From Cryomorphaceae bacterium (GTDB taxonomy: Bacteria > Bacteroidota > Bacteroidia > Flavobacteriales_G > Salibacteraceae): 13,388 bases of DNA. The notes beneath the pieces were generated by a model that did not search any database, was not told the DNA's origin, and was given only the letters and a program-made list of their open reading frames with translations. The stretch is from positions 1 through 13,388 of the forward strand of contig PXEK01000212.1 of assembly GCA_003564735.1 (NCBI GenBank). The letters run 5' to 3'. The position numbers and the translations under genes were made by a program. Below, piece by piece: positions 1-6,058 of the stretch; the stretch's first letter is position 1, and each line of letters begins with the position of its first letter.

Positions 1-884
1 AGTTTCACCTCAACGGCGGCAATGTTATCTATTAGTTGTGCCTCATTACGAGCTCCTACAATGGGAAAATAAACCCGGCTTTTCTTCATTATCCAAGCCA
101 AGGCCACTTGTGGAGCGGTGCACCCTATTTCATCGGCAATGCTTACCACTTCGCGAGTTATATTTAAGTTTCGCTCATTCATTTTCACGCTTCTCTCAGA
201 TAGCCGTCCCGTTTCTTTGTTCAAATACTTACCCGTGAGCATTCCTGCTCCCAAGGGAGACCAAGCGGTAACGGCCATATCAAAGTAATTGGCCGCCGGC
301 AGTAAATCACTTTCGGCGGTACGTTCAATCAAGCTGTATTCGGTTTGTAAGGCCGTGAACTCAGCCCAACCATATTGTCTTGCTAGAGAATTACAACGCG
401 TAAACACCCACGCCGGAGCATCTGAAATACCGATGTAGTGTACTTTACCGCTCGATACCAAATCATCCAACGTGCGCATCACAATTTCGGGTGCGGTAGT
501 AAAGTCCCAAGCATGAACCCACAAAATATCAATGTAATCGGTATTGAGGCGGCGCAGACTTCCCTCAACGGAGCGCATGGCGTTTTTCCGACTATTACCG
601 GTAGCGTTTAAATCTTCAGCATCATCAAAAAGAGAGTATTTAGTGGCTATAACATAACGGTCGCGATTTTTACCTACGAATTCACCAAGCATCTTTTCTG
701 AAGTTCCCTCAGTGTAGCGGTTGGCGGAATCAAAAAAGTTACCCCCCTCGCAAACGAAGCGGTCAAAAACCTTTCGGCTTTCTTTTTTGTCGTTTCCCGT
801 TCCCCATTCCTCACCAAAAGTCATGGTGCCCAAGCAAAGCTCAGAAACACGCAACCCGGTTTTGCCAAAAACTTTATATCTCAT
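1..884 (-). CDS. Aldo/keto reductase, 3' end cut by window edge
   Basis: This is an NADPH-dependent aldo/keto reductase with a cytosolic TIM barrel; the substrate cannot be told from sequence. 294 codons are visible on the minus strand. The frame is open to base 1, so roughly the last 30-40 residues of a typical 320-340 residue protein are missing. The N-terminus reads MRYKVFGKTGLRVSELCLGT, the usual opening of the family. The catalytic tetrad is visible: D52 and Y57 (FFDSANRYTEG), K82 (ATKYS) and H124 (WVHAWD). Later family blocks are GKVHYIGIS (146-154) and TAWSPLGAGMLTGKY (206-220). The start is the only ATG that gives this N-terminus. A TAnnTTTG-type box (TAGCTTTG, minus strand, 910-917) lies 25 bases upstream. 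The gene follows the 56-residue small gene after 35 bases. The family call is secure. Confidence 0.95.
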   Translation of the reverse strand, partial: MRYKVFGKTGLRVSELCLGTMTFGEEWGTGNDKKESRKVFDRFVCEGGNFFDSANRYTEGTSEKMLGEFVGKNRDRYVIATKYSLFDDAEDLNATGNSRKNAMRSVEGSLRRLNTDYIDILWVHAWDFTTAPEIVMRTLDDLVSSGKVHYIGISDAPAWVFTRCNSLARQYGWAEFTALQTEYSLIERTAESDLLPAANYFDMAVTAWSPLGAGMLTGKYLNKETGRLSERSVKMNERNLNITREVVSIADEIGCTAPQVALAWIMKKSRVYFPIVGARNEAQLIDNIAAVEVK

Positions 885-896
885 CGTAATGCAAAT

Positions 897-913
897 TTTG
901 TGCTTTGCACAAA
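897..913. repeat. Perfect 7-bp inverted repeat upstream of the aldo/keto reductase
   Basis: TTTGTGC and GCACAAA flank a TTT spacer, giving a perfect hairpin or dyad in the 35-base gap between the small-protein gene and the reductase. It overlaps the proposed -7 box at 910-917 on the minus strand. The position fits an operator or a short RNA stem. There is no T-run of terminator type on the minus strand, so a terminator is unlikely. Confidence 0.5.
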
Positions 914-917
914 GCTA
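910..917 (-). promoter_or_regulatory. Putative -7 box TAGCTTTG for the aldo/keto reductase
   Basis: On the minus strand this matches the Bacteroidota -7 consensus TAnnTTTG exactly and sits 25 bases before the reductase ATG. No TTG-type -33 element is seen at the usual 17-23 base distance, so it rests on one box and its placement. Confidence 0.4.
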
Positions 918-919
918 AA

Positions 920-1090
920 TTATTCTTTAGGTAAATTATCGATTTTCTTAGCTATTTCTTCAGCCTCAGCTCGTTTTTGATCGCTTTTTGTTCTATCGGT
1001 GTGAGAGAGTTTATAAGACTCATCCATTAATTGCTTATATACTTTTTGCAACTTCTCCCTTTCAGTTTTCTTTTTGAATAATCCGAACAT
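920..1090 (-). CDS. Small charged protein, Lacal_2735/DUF6435-like family
   Basis: A 56-residue ORF beginning MFGLFKKKTEREKLQKVYKQ and ending KKIDNLPKE. The MFGLFKKK start followed by a Lys/Glu-rich helical hairpin with conserved KLQK.Y..L, Y.LS..DR..SD.K.AEA and I...ID.L pattern is recognisable as a small conserved family widespread in Flavobacteriia (annotated as Lacal_2735 family or DUF6435 from memory; the exact accession should be verified). It has no signal peptide or membrane segment and its function is unknown. The sequence suggests one amphipathic helical hairpin or coiled coil. It lies 68 bases after the OmpA-type gene and 35 bases before the aldo/keto reductase, all on the minus strand, so it may share a transcript with either. 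Its length is normal for the family. Confidence 0.85.
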   Translation of the reverse strand: MFGLFKKKTEREKLQKVYKQLMDESYKLSHTDRTKSDQKRAEAEEIAKKIDNLPKE

Positions 1091-1158
1091 AATGTTTTAT
1101 TTAAGTGAATAGGTATAGCAAATCAAGCGCAATATTTGTTTAACGTAAAACCGTCTTT

Positions 1159-3201
1159 TTACATTCCCAAAATCACAAACTCTGTTCGGCGGTTCTTACT
1201 GCGCCCCTCCGGTGTGTTGTTATTGGCAACGGGCTTGGTTTGTCCCCAACCCTTAAATTCAAGCCTGTCTTTAGATATTCCGGCCTCCTGTAAGAACTCC
1301 ATAACCGAGAAGGCGCGTTCAGTCGATAGCGTTAAGTTATCATTTGGGTTCCCTACATTATCGGTGTGTCCTTCAATGGATATTTTCAAATTTGGAAAGT
1401 CTTTCAAGTAATCCACAAATGATTTGAGTGTAGCTATCGACTCCCGAGTTAATGCTGCCCGATTTGTAGCGTAGGTGATATTGGGAATCTCGTACGATTT
1501 CCCCACTTCCATCACTTCTGATTCAAAATTTTGACTCACGTAAGTTGACGTATCCGAACCCGATATTTTAAAACTGTTAAAAGCCAAATCTTTACCTTTT
1601 GCCGTAACCACGTAATCTCGTTTTTTATCCATTTTTATTATCGCGGTATATTTCCCGTCGGCAGTATCCACCTTAAAATTCTGTTTTTCATCATCACCCG
1701 TATTGCTCACTGATATTTCAGCATCTTTGGGAACGCTGCCGTCTTTATTTTTCAAATTTCCTTTGAGCAACATTACCTCATCGGGTCGAGCTTCCTCGTA
1801 AAGTTCAAAACTAAAAATATTGATGTGCTTTTGAGGTTTCCCCTTGAAGGTTTTTGAAGCGTAGTAAATGCGTCTGCCGTCGGTACTAACCACGTAACCG
1901 TGCTCATCACTTTCAGTATTGATAGGATACCCTAAGTTTTTGGGCTCACTCCACTCGCCATTATCGAATTTACTGTAAAAAACATCGTAGCCGCCAAAGT
2001 TATTATGTCCCTTTGAGGCAAAGTACAACGTTCTGCTATCGGCATGGAAAAAGGGTGTTTTTTCGTGAGTCTCGGTATTGATTACGTCGCTTAGCGGCTC
2101 GGCTTTTTTCCAATTGCCGTTTATATCCCGTTCACTTTTATACAAGTCAATTCCTTTCGTTTCATCTTCTCTCAAAGTGGCGAAAATTAGCGTTTGACCA
2201 TCACCGGACAATGTTGGCTGCGCCTCCCACCCCCTCGGAGTATTGATATTCGGACCTAAATTTTCGGGCTCTGACCAAAACCAACCCTCTTTTTTGGTTC
2301 GTGGATTTACACCATAAACCTTTTTAAATGAGTACAAATCGCAATTTATGTAATCCCTGTCGGGAACACAAATGGTCATAATCAGCTCTCGGTTATCGGC
2401 GCTAACGGTGGCGCCTCCGTAGTTTTCATCATCGTTTTCATTAAAAGGAAGCGGCATGGGCTCGCCCTCGCTTTCCGTCCGTCCATGATTAAAAGCGGCA
2501 AAACTGAACCGCTCTATGTAATCCACCGTTTCCCTTTGGATGGATCCACCGCGCGGATTAGGTGCCTTTTTCGTTCTTCGCGTGAAAAACACCAGCTCAT
2601 TATCGGGACTTACCAACGGCAAATACTCATCATTTCCCGCCGTACTTAAAGGCGTTACCTTTTTGGGGTCAAAAGGCTTAGGGTCTTTGAACGATTCATA
2701 ATAAAACTCTGCCTTTTTTACCATCTCACGTGCGCGCTCGTAATACTGATTGTGCTTTAGTTCATACTTTTCATCACCCTCGTAATCAAACTTCAGGAAC
2801 TCGTGATACCGCTCGGCTGCCTCCTTAAACTCATTGTTTTTATAGTGGATTTCAGCCAAAAAGAAATACGCCGAGGCGTGAATAGACGGACAAATTGAAA
2901 TCGCCGCCTCGAGTTTAGGCTGTGCCTTATCAAAGGGCAGCCCCTTTCGCAGGTTTTCCCTAATTCGCATGTACGCCATTTCCCAGTTGGCGCCGGCATG
3001 GTCGGGATCCAATTCCAAAGCCTCCATCAAATACCCAATACGCTTGCCCTTATCATTTTTTTTGCGGTCAATGCCCTTTTCATAAAGCTTTTGCGCCTTT
3101 TTGTTTTCAGATTCACAACCGTCATCCTGCGCCTTTAGCGTTGCGCCACACAAAACAGTAAAACCAATTGTAAAGGTAAACAGCCTAAAAAAGTGAATCA
3201 T
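1159..3201 (-). CDS. TPR / PD40 beta-propeller / OmpA-like envelope protein (PorE-like architecture)
   Basis: A 680-residue exported protein expected to anchor an outer-membrane complex to peptidoglycan. Residues 1-24 are a signal peptide ending LKA before Q25. C18 is preceded by TVL, which is not a good lipobox, so signal peptidase I cleavage is more likely than lipidation. Residues about 33-150 are TPR-like helices. Residues about 190-460 carry five PD40 blade motifs (for example LVSPDNELVFFTRR, LSGDGQTLIFATLR, HADSRTLYFASKG, VSTDGRRIYYASK). Residues about 475-555 are a carboxypeptidase-regulatory-like beta domain. Residues about 570-678 are an OmpA_C peptidoglycan-binding domain with ISIEGHTDNVG, LSTERA and SKNRRTEFVI. 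The domain order and length match the T9SS component PorE of Porphyromonas gingivalis. Many Bacteroidota carry paralogues of this type, often paired with PorP/SprF, and no PorP/SprF gene is present here. The architecture is certain; orthology to PorE is only likely. Confidence 0.9.
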   Translation of the reverse strand: MIHFFRLFTFTIGFTVLCGATLKAQDDGCESENKKAQKLYEKGIDRKKNDKGKRIGYLMEALELDPDHAGANWEMAYMRIRENLRKGLPFDKAQPKLEAAISICPSIHASAYFFLAEIHYKNNEFKEAAERYHEFLKFDYEGDEKYELKHNQYYERAREMVKKAEFYYESFKDPKPFDPKKVTPLSTAGNDEYLPLVSPDNELVFFTRRTKKAPNPRGGSIQRETVDYIERFSFAAFNHGRTESEGEPMPLPFNENDDENYGGATVSADNRELIMTICVPDRDYINCDLYSFKKVYGVNPRTKKEGWFWSEPENLGPNINTPRGWEAQPTLSGDGQTLIFATLREDETKGIDLYKSERDINGNWKKAEPLSDVINTETHEKTPFFHADSRTLYFASKGHNNFGGYDVFYSKFDNGEWSEPKNLGYPINTESDEHGYVVSTDGRRIYYASKTFKGKPQKHINIFSFELYEEARPDEVMLLKGNLKNKDGSVPKDAEISVSNTGDDEKQNFKVDTADGKYTAIIKMDKKRDYVVTAKGKDLAFNSFKISGSDTSTYVSQNFESEVMEVGKSYEIPNITYATNRAALTRESIATLKSFVDYLKDFPNLKISIEGHTDNVGNPNDNLTLSTERAFSVMEFLQEAGISKDRLEFKGWGQTKPVANNNTPEGRSKNRRTEFVILGM

Positions 3202-3212
3202 ATCCTATGCAT

Positions 3213-3229
3213 TTTTTTTGGTCAGAACC
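3213..3229 (-). repeat. 17-base intergenic repeat GGTTCTGACCAAAAAAA, copy 1
   Basis: On the minus strand this 17-mer is identical to plus-strand bases 12802-12818. A shorter relative, GGTTCTGACTAAAA, is at 11045-11058 on the minus strand. All three lie outside genes. This copy sits 11 bases upstream of the OmpA-type ATG, in its probable 5' leader. Confidence 0.5.
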
Positions 3230-3403
3230 CGAGCGCCGGCAGCTAAACGAACCTAACCGCCAAAATCCCAATGATAATGGAGGTAAGCAAAAGTTATTCC
3301 GTTCAAAACCGACTTTAGCATTAAGTTCAAGTACTCAAGCGATCACATAAGCGCTATCCTGCCGCAGCAACAAATTTTCAAAAGCATCAACCGGGTTCCA
3401 ATG

Positions 3404-3411
3404 CAAAAATA
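3404..3411 (-). promoter_or_regulatory. Putative -7 box TATTTTTG, possible promoter of the OmpA-type gene
   Basis: On the minus strand this fits TAnnTTTG, with a TTG (CAA on plus, 3435-3437) 23 bases further upstream as a possible -33 element. It would give a leader of about 195 bases before the OmpA-type ATG at 3201. It lies in the 282-base gap 3202-3483, in which I see no gene. AT-rich boxes like this arise easily by chance. Confidence 0.3.
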
Positions 3412-3483
3412 TTGAATTATCTGAAAGCGTCCTTCAATGCAATGTATAATCTACACAAAATAAAATACGAGCAGATTCATTTT

Positions 3484-4779
3484 TCATGACCGAGAAAACA
3501 AACTGATGCCCGTTTTCCTTTTCATTATAATTTGCAAAGCCCCGTTCCAATAAACCGAGTTGATCAAAAACAACAGTGCCATACCGGTGATTCCCCACTG
3601 ACCGATAAACCACCAACCGGCACTCAATTGAAAAATAACCGCTACCGTAAAAACGTGCAACACACTTTTTTCAAATCCCGTTGCCGCCAATATTTGGCTT
3701 GGCGCACCCAGCGTAACATTCACCCATTGGGCTGCCATGAGTAAAACAAAAACCCAAAGACCCGTTTCAGCCGCATAGTATTGACCAAACATTTGAAGTA
3801 ACGGGGTTCTGAACAAAATCAACAACAAAACCAAAATTGTAGCTAATGCCATATTTAGCAGCACGGCTTTTCGAACCCTTGTTTGGAGCTCTTTCACTTG
3901 GCCCGAGAAATAAAGCTTGCTCACCTCAGGTCCCAGCACATAATTAGAGGTGTAAATCACCGTGAAAATCAACAAACTCACACGCTTTGAAATGCTGTAC
4001 ACGGCCAATGATTCATACCCCGCGTAATACTCTAGCAGGTAATAATCCAAATAGGAATCAAAAATATCAATCACGGACATGAGGTAAAAAAACAACGGGC
4101 CGGCCGGCTTTTTGGGTGTGTTTTGGTTTTGATATGCTCTAGGAATTTTGAGCAGATTTGCTTTCATTAAACCGTAACCCGCAAACTGGACCAAAAGGTA
4201 AAAACCCGCGGTTGCGGTGAGGAGATTGATTACCGAAAAACGAACCTCAAACAAAAATACCGATACCCCCAAAAACAAAAGATACAAACCGGCGAACAAA
4301 ACCTTCTCGGGAATTTGACTCACTTTTACCTGACCAAAAGCCCGTTGAAAAGCTTGACGATAGGTGCCCAACGCCAAAAACAATACAATTCCCGACAGTG
4401 TCAAAACCACATAAGAATTCACGCTTATTAATCCGGTGTAAACGGCAGTAAATGCAACGGCAACACAACAAACCCAAGCAATTAAAATGTTGTTTAATCC
4501 GCGCCGTATTACGCGCCTCAGTAATGCGTAACTCCCCCCGGAAGCCAACCGAATGAGCTCTTTGGGCAAATAGTTATTTTGGCCTACCAGAACTACTACT
4601 ACAAAAAAGTTCACCAATGATAAATAGTAAGTAAGCTCACCATAATCTTCCACACTCAGGTGATTAGCCAATAGAATTTGAGTGAGATAATTGAGTGCCA
4701 TAAAACCGCCTTGTATGGCCCCGACACTCAAAAAACTTTTGAGATACCCGCGTGTTGATATTTGACTAAAAAAGTTCAT
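3484..4779 (-). CDS. Polysaccharide/oligosaccharide flippase, MOP superfamily (Wzx-like)
   Basis: A 431-residue inner-membrane protein made almost entirely of hydrophobic segments, about 12 by eye, separated by short basic loops. The N-terminus (amphipathic start, then GAIQGGFMALNYLTQILLANHLSVEDYGELTYYLSLVNFF around residues 20-59) has the pattern of Wzx/RfbX-type flippases, where the first helix is followed by a LS..DYG..... block. The mid-protein segment around 240-295 (DSYLDYYLLEYYAGYESLAVYSISKRV) matches the central helix pair, where family members usually have D...L....G....G.Y..A.R. The expected job is to flip lipid-linked glycan across the inner membrane. No glycosyltransferase or polymerase gene is nearby, so it is not in a normal glycan cluster within this window. 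The ATG at 4777-4779 starts the first conserved block. The substrate is unknown. Confidence 0.88.
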   Translation of the reverse strand: MNFFSQISTRGYLKSFLSVGAIQGGFMALNYLTQILLANHLSVEDYGELTYYLSLVNFFVVVVLVGQNNYLPKELIRLASGGSYALLRRVIRRGLNNILIAWVCCVAVAFTAVYTGLISVNSYVVLTLSGIVLFLALGTYRQAFQRAFGQVKVSQIPEKVLFAGLYLLFLGVSVFLFEVRFSVINLLTATAGFYLLVQFAGYGLMKANLLKIPRAYQNQNTPKKPAGPLFFYLMSVIDIFDSYLDYYLLEYYAGYESLAVYSISKRVSLLIFTVIYTSNYVLGPEVSKLYFSGQVKELQTRVRKAVLLNMALATILVLLLILFRTPLLQMFGQYYAAETGLWVFVLLMAAQWVNVTLGAPSQILAATGFEKSVLHVFTVAVIFQLSAGWWFIGQWGITGMALLFLINSVYWNGALQIIMKRKTGISLFSRS

Positions 4780-4815
4780 TTGCGGCGGCTAAGGTAAGCA
4801 GTAACTTAAAAAGAT

Positions 4816-4842
4816 GCGGTGAAACGCCGCTCCGGTTTTTTT
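4816..4842. terminator. GC-rich hairpin flanked by A- and T-runs in a divergent gap
   Basis: Bases 4816-4821 pair with 4825-4830 (6 bp, one G-T, AAA loop). On the plus strand a T7 run follows at 4836-4842, five bases after the stem. On the minus strand a T5 run (4808-4812 on plus as A5) follows three bases after the stem. It therefore looks like an intrinsic terminator in both directions. However, the flanking genes diverge, so no annotated gene ends here. It may be an attenuator in the flippase leader or the end of an unannotated short transcript. Confidence 0.45.
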
Positions 4843-4844
4843 AT

Positions 4845-4861
4845 TCCCGCAAGATTCGGGA
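4845..4861. repeat. Second short hairpin, TCCCG/CGGGA
   Basis: Five perfect base pairs with a 7-base loop, three bases after the T-run of the hairpin at 4816-4842. It is weak alone but adds to the structured look of this divergent region. Confidence 0.35.
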
Positions 4862-4976
4862 TGTACTCACCGCAACTTCAAGACGAGCGAATGAGGATAA
4901 ACCAAGAGCAACCATTCTTCATAGAGCTTTACCCACTTATTTTTCAGGAATCGTCACGCATTGAACCGCAGGTTTG

Positions 4977-4984
4977 TACTTTTG
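4977..4984 (+). promoter_or_regulatory. Putative -7 box TACTTTTG of the sugar kinase gene
   Basis: An exact match to TAnnTTTG, 18 bases before the kinase ATG at 5003, leaving a very short leader. The nearest upstream TTG (4961-4963) is only 13 bases away, shorter than the usual 17-23 bases, so a -33 element is not convincing. Confidence 0.5.
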
Positions 4985-5002
4985 CACAAAATATAAAACC
5001 TT

Positions 5003-5932
5003 ATGGATTTAGTAATTGTAGGCTCAGTGGCATTTGACGCTATTGAAACGCCTTTTGGAAAAACAGATAAAATTGTAGGCGGTGCGGGTACCTACATAAG
5101 CTATGCGGCTTCGTTCTTCGCCGAAAAGTCGGGATTGGTTTCCGTTGTGGGCGGCGATTTCCCTCAAGAAACCATTTCAGAACTGGAAAGCCGGGGGGTT
5201 GATACCGCCGGCTTACAAATCAAAAAAGACGAAAAAAGTTTTTTTTGGAAAGGTAAGTATCACAACGATATGAACTCGCGCGACACGTTAGTAACCGAGC
5301 TCAATGTTCTTGGCGATTTTGAACCCATACTCCCCGAAGCCTACAAAACCGCACCTTTTTTAATGTTAGGCAACTTAGCTCCCGCGGTGCAGCTTTCAGT
5401 AATTGAGCAATTTGACAAACGGCCCAAATTGATTGCCATGGATACGATGAACTTTTGGATGGACTCAGCCCTGGAAGAATTAAAAGAAGTCATTTCAAAA
5501 GTGGACGTCATCACCATAAATGATGAAGAAGCGCGCCAACTTACCGGTGAGTACAGCTTGGTGAAGGCCGCTAAAAAAGTATTGGAAATGGGGCCAAAAT
5601 ACATCGTAATTAAAAAGGGAGAAAACGGTGCTTTGTTATTTGACCGAAACAATGAAGTATTCTTTGCTCCCGCATTACCGCTTGAAGAGGTTTTCGACCC
5701 CACCGGTGCGGGCGATTCTTTCGCCGGCGGCTTCATGGGACACATCAGCGCTACAAATGATGTTTCTTTTAACGGACTCAAGCGTGCGGTGATTATGGGA
5801 TCGGCCACAGCATCATTTTGCGTAGAGAAGTTTGGTGTGGAACGTTTGCAAAACATCACCGAAAAAGAATTTGACGAAAGAGTGAGTGCTTTTGTCAATC
5901 TTACCCAATTCGACATCACTTTGGACGAGTAA
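5003..5932 (+). CDS. PfkB/ribokinase-family sugar or nucleoside kinase
   Basis: A 309-residue cytosolic kinase that transfers phosphate from ATP to a hydroxymethyl group of a sugar or nucleoside. The N-terminal block is GSVAFDAIETPFGK followed by GGAGTYISYAASFF (26-39), the place of the first PfkB signature with its GG dipeptide. The C-terminal signature DPTGAGDSFAGGF is at 232-244, with D238 as the expected catalytic base and GAGD forming the anion hole. A TINDEEARQL block (171-180) is also typical. The length is normal for the family. The substrate cannot be assigned. Bacteroidota copies of this subtype are usually annotated only as sugar kinase. The ATG at 5003 begins directly with the first beta strand and has a -7 box 18 bases upstream. 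The gene is transcribed alone, divergent from the flippase and convergent with the T9SS cargo gene. Confidence 0.92.
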   Translation: MDLVIVGSVAFDAIETPFGKTDKIVGGAGTYISYAASFFAEKSGLVSVVGGDFPQETISELESRGVDTAGLQIKKDEKSFFWKGKYHNDMNSRDTLVTELNVLGDFEPILPEAYKTAPFLMLGNLAPAVQLSVIEQFDKRPKLIAMDTMNFWMDSALEELKEVISKVDVITINDEEARQLTGEYSLVKAAKKVLEMGPKYIVIKKGENGALLFDRNNEVFFAPALPLEEVFDPTGAGDSFAGGFMGHISATNDVSFNGLKRAVIMGSATASFCVEKFGVERLQNITEKEFDERVSAFVNLTQFDITLDE

Positions 5933-5939
5933 GGAAAAT

Positions 5940-5996
5940 ACAACCCGAAATATTCGCGAATTCCCCAAAGAGAAAATCGCAGGTATTTCGGGTTGT
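5940..5996. terminator. Bidirectional terminator, 13-bp perfect stem
   Basis: Bases 5940-5952 (ACAACCCGAAATA) are the exact inverse complement of 5984-5996, with a 31-base loop that contains the small palindrome TTCGCGAA. T-rich sequence follows on the plus strand (TATTTTG) and, read from the minus strand, TATTTTCC follows on the other side. It starts 8 bases after the kinase stop and lies 63 bases past the T9SS gene stop, so it fits a shared terminator for two convergent genes. Confidence 0.75.
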
Positions 5997-6058
5997 TATT
6001 TTGAAGAAGTATAAACGGTTATGAATTACCGTTCAAGTTCTTTCGAGAGAACCTCTTC

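Noticed and set aside
1136..1411. A 91-codon plus-strand ORF opposite the OmpA-domain coding region
   Set aside because: It is antisense to a well-supported domain and has no family similarity.
3448..3477. Possible terminator stem after the flippase stop
   Set aside because: AATCTAC and GCAGATT pair over 7 bp with one G-T wobble on the minus strand, but the stem is AT-rich and no T-run follows it.
3434..3616. A 60-codon minus-strand ORF at the flippase 3' end
   Set aside because: It overlaps the flippase coding region in another frame and has no recognisable features.
4819..5037. A 72-codon plus-strand ORF upstream of and overlapping the kinase start
   Set aside because: It covers the hairpins and the -7 box of the kinase gene, resembles no family, and overlaps the kinase N-terminus in another frame. 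It is a chance ORF.
5341..5943. A 200-codon minus-strand ORF opposite the sugar kinase
   Set aside because: It lies antisense to a gene with clear PfkB motifs, and its translation is Ser/Pro-rich with no family pattern. It is a shadow.
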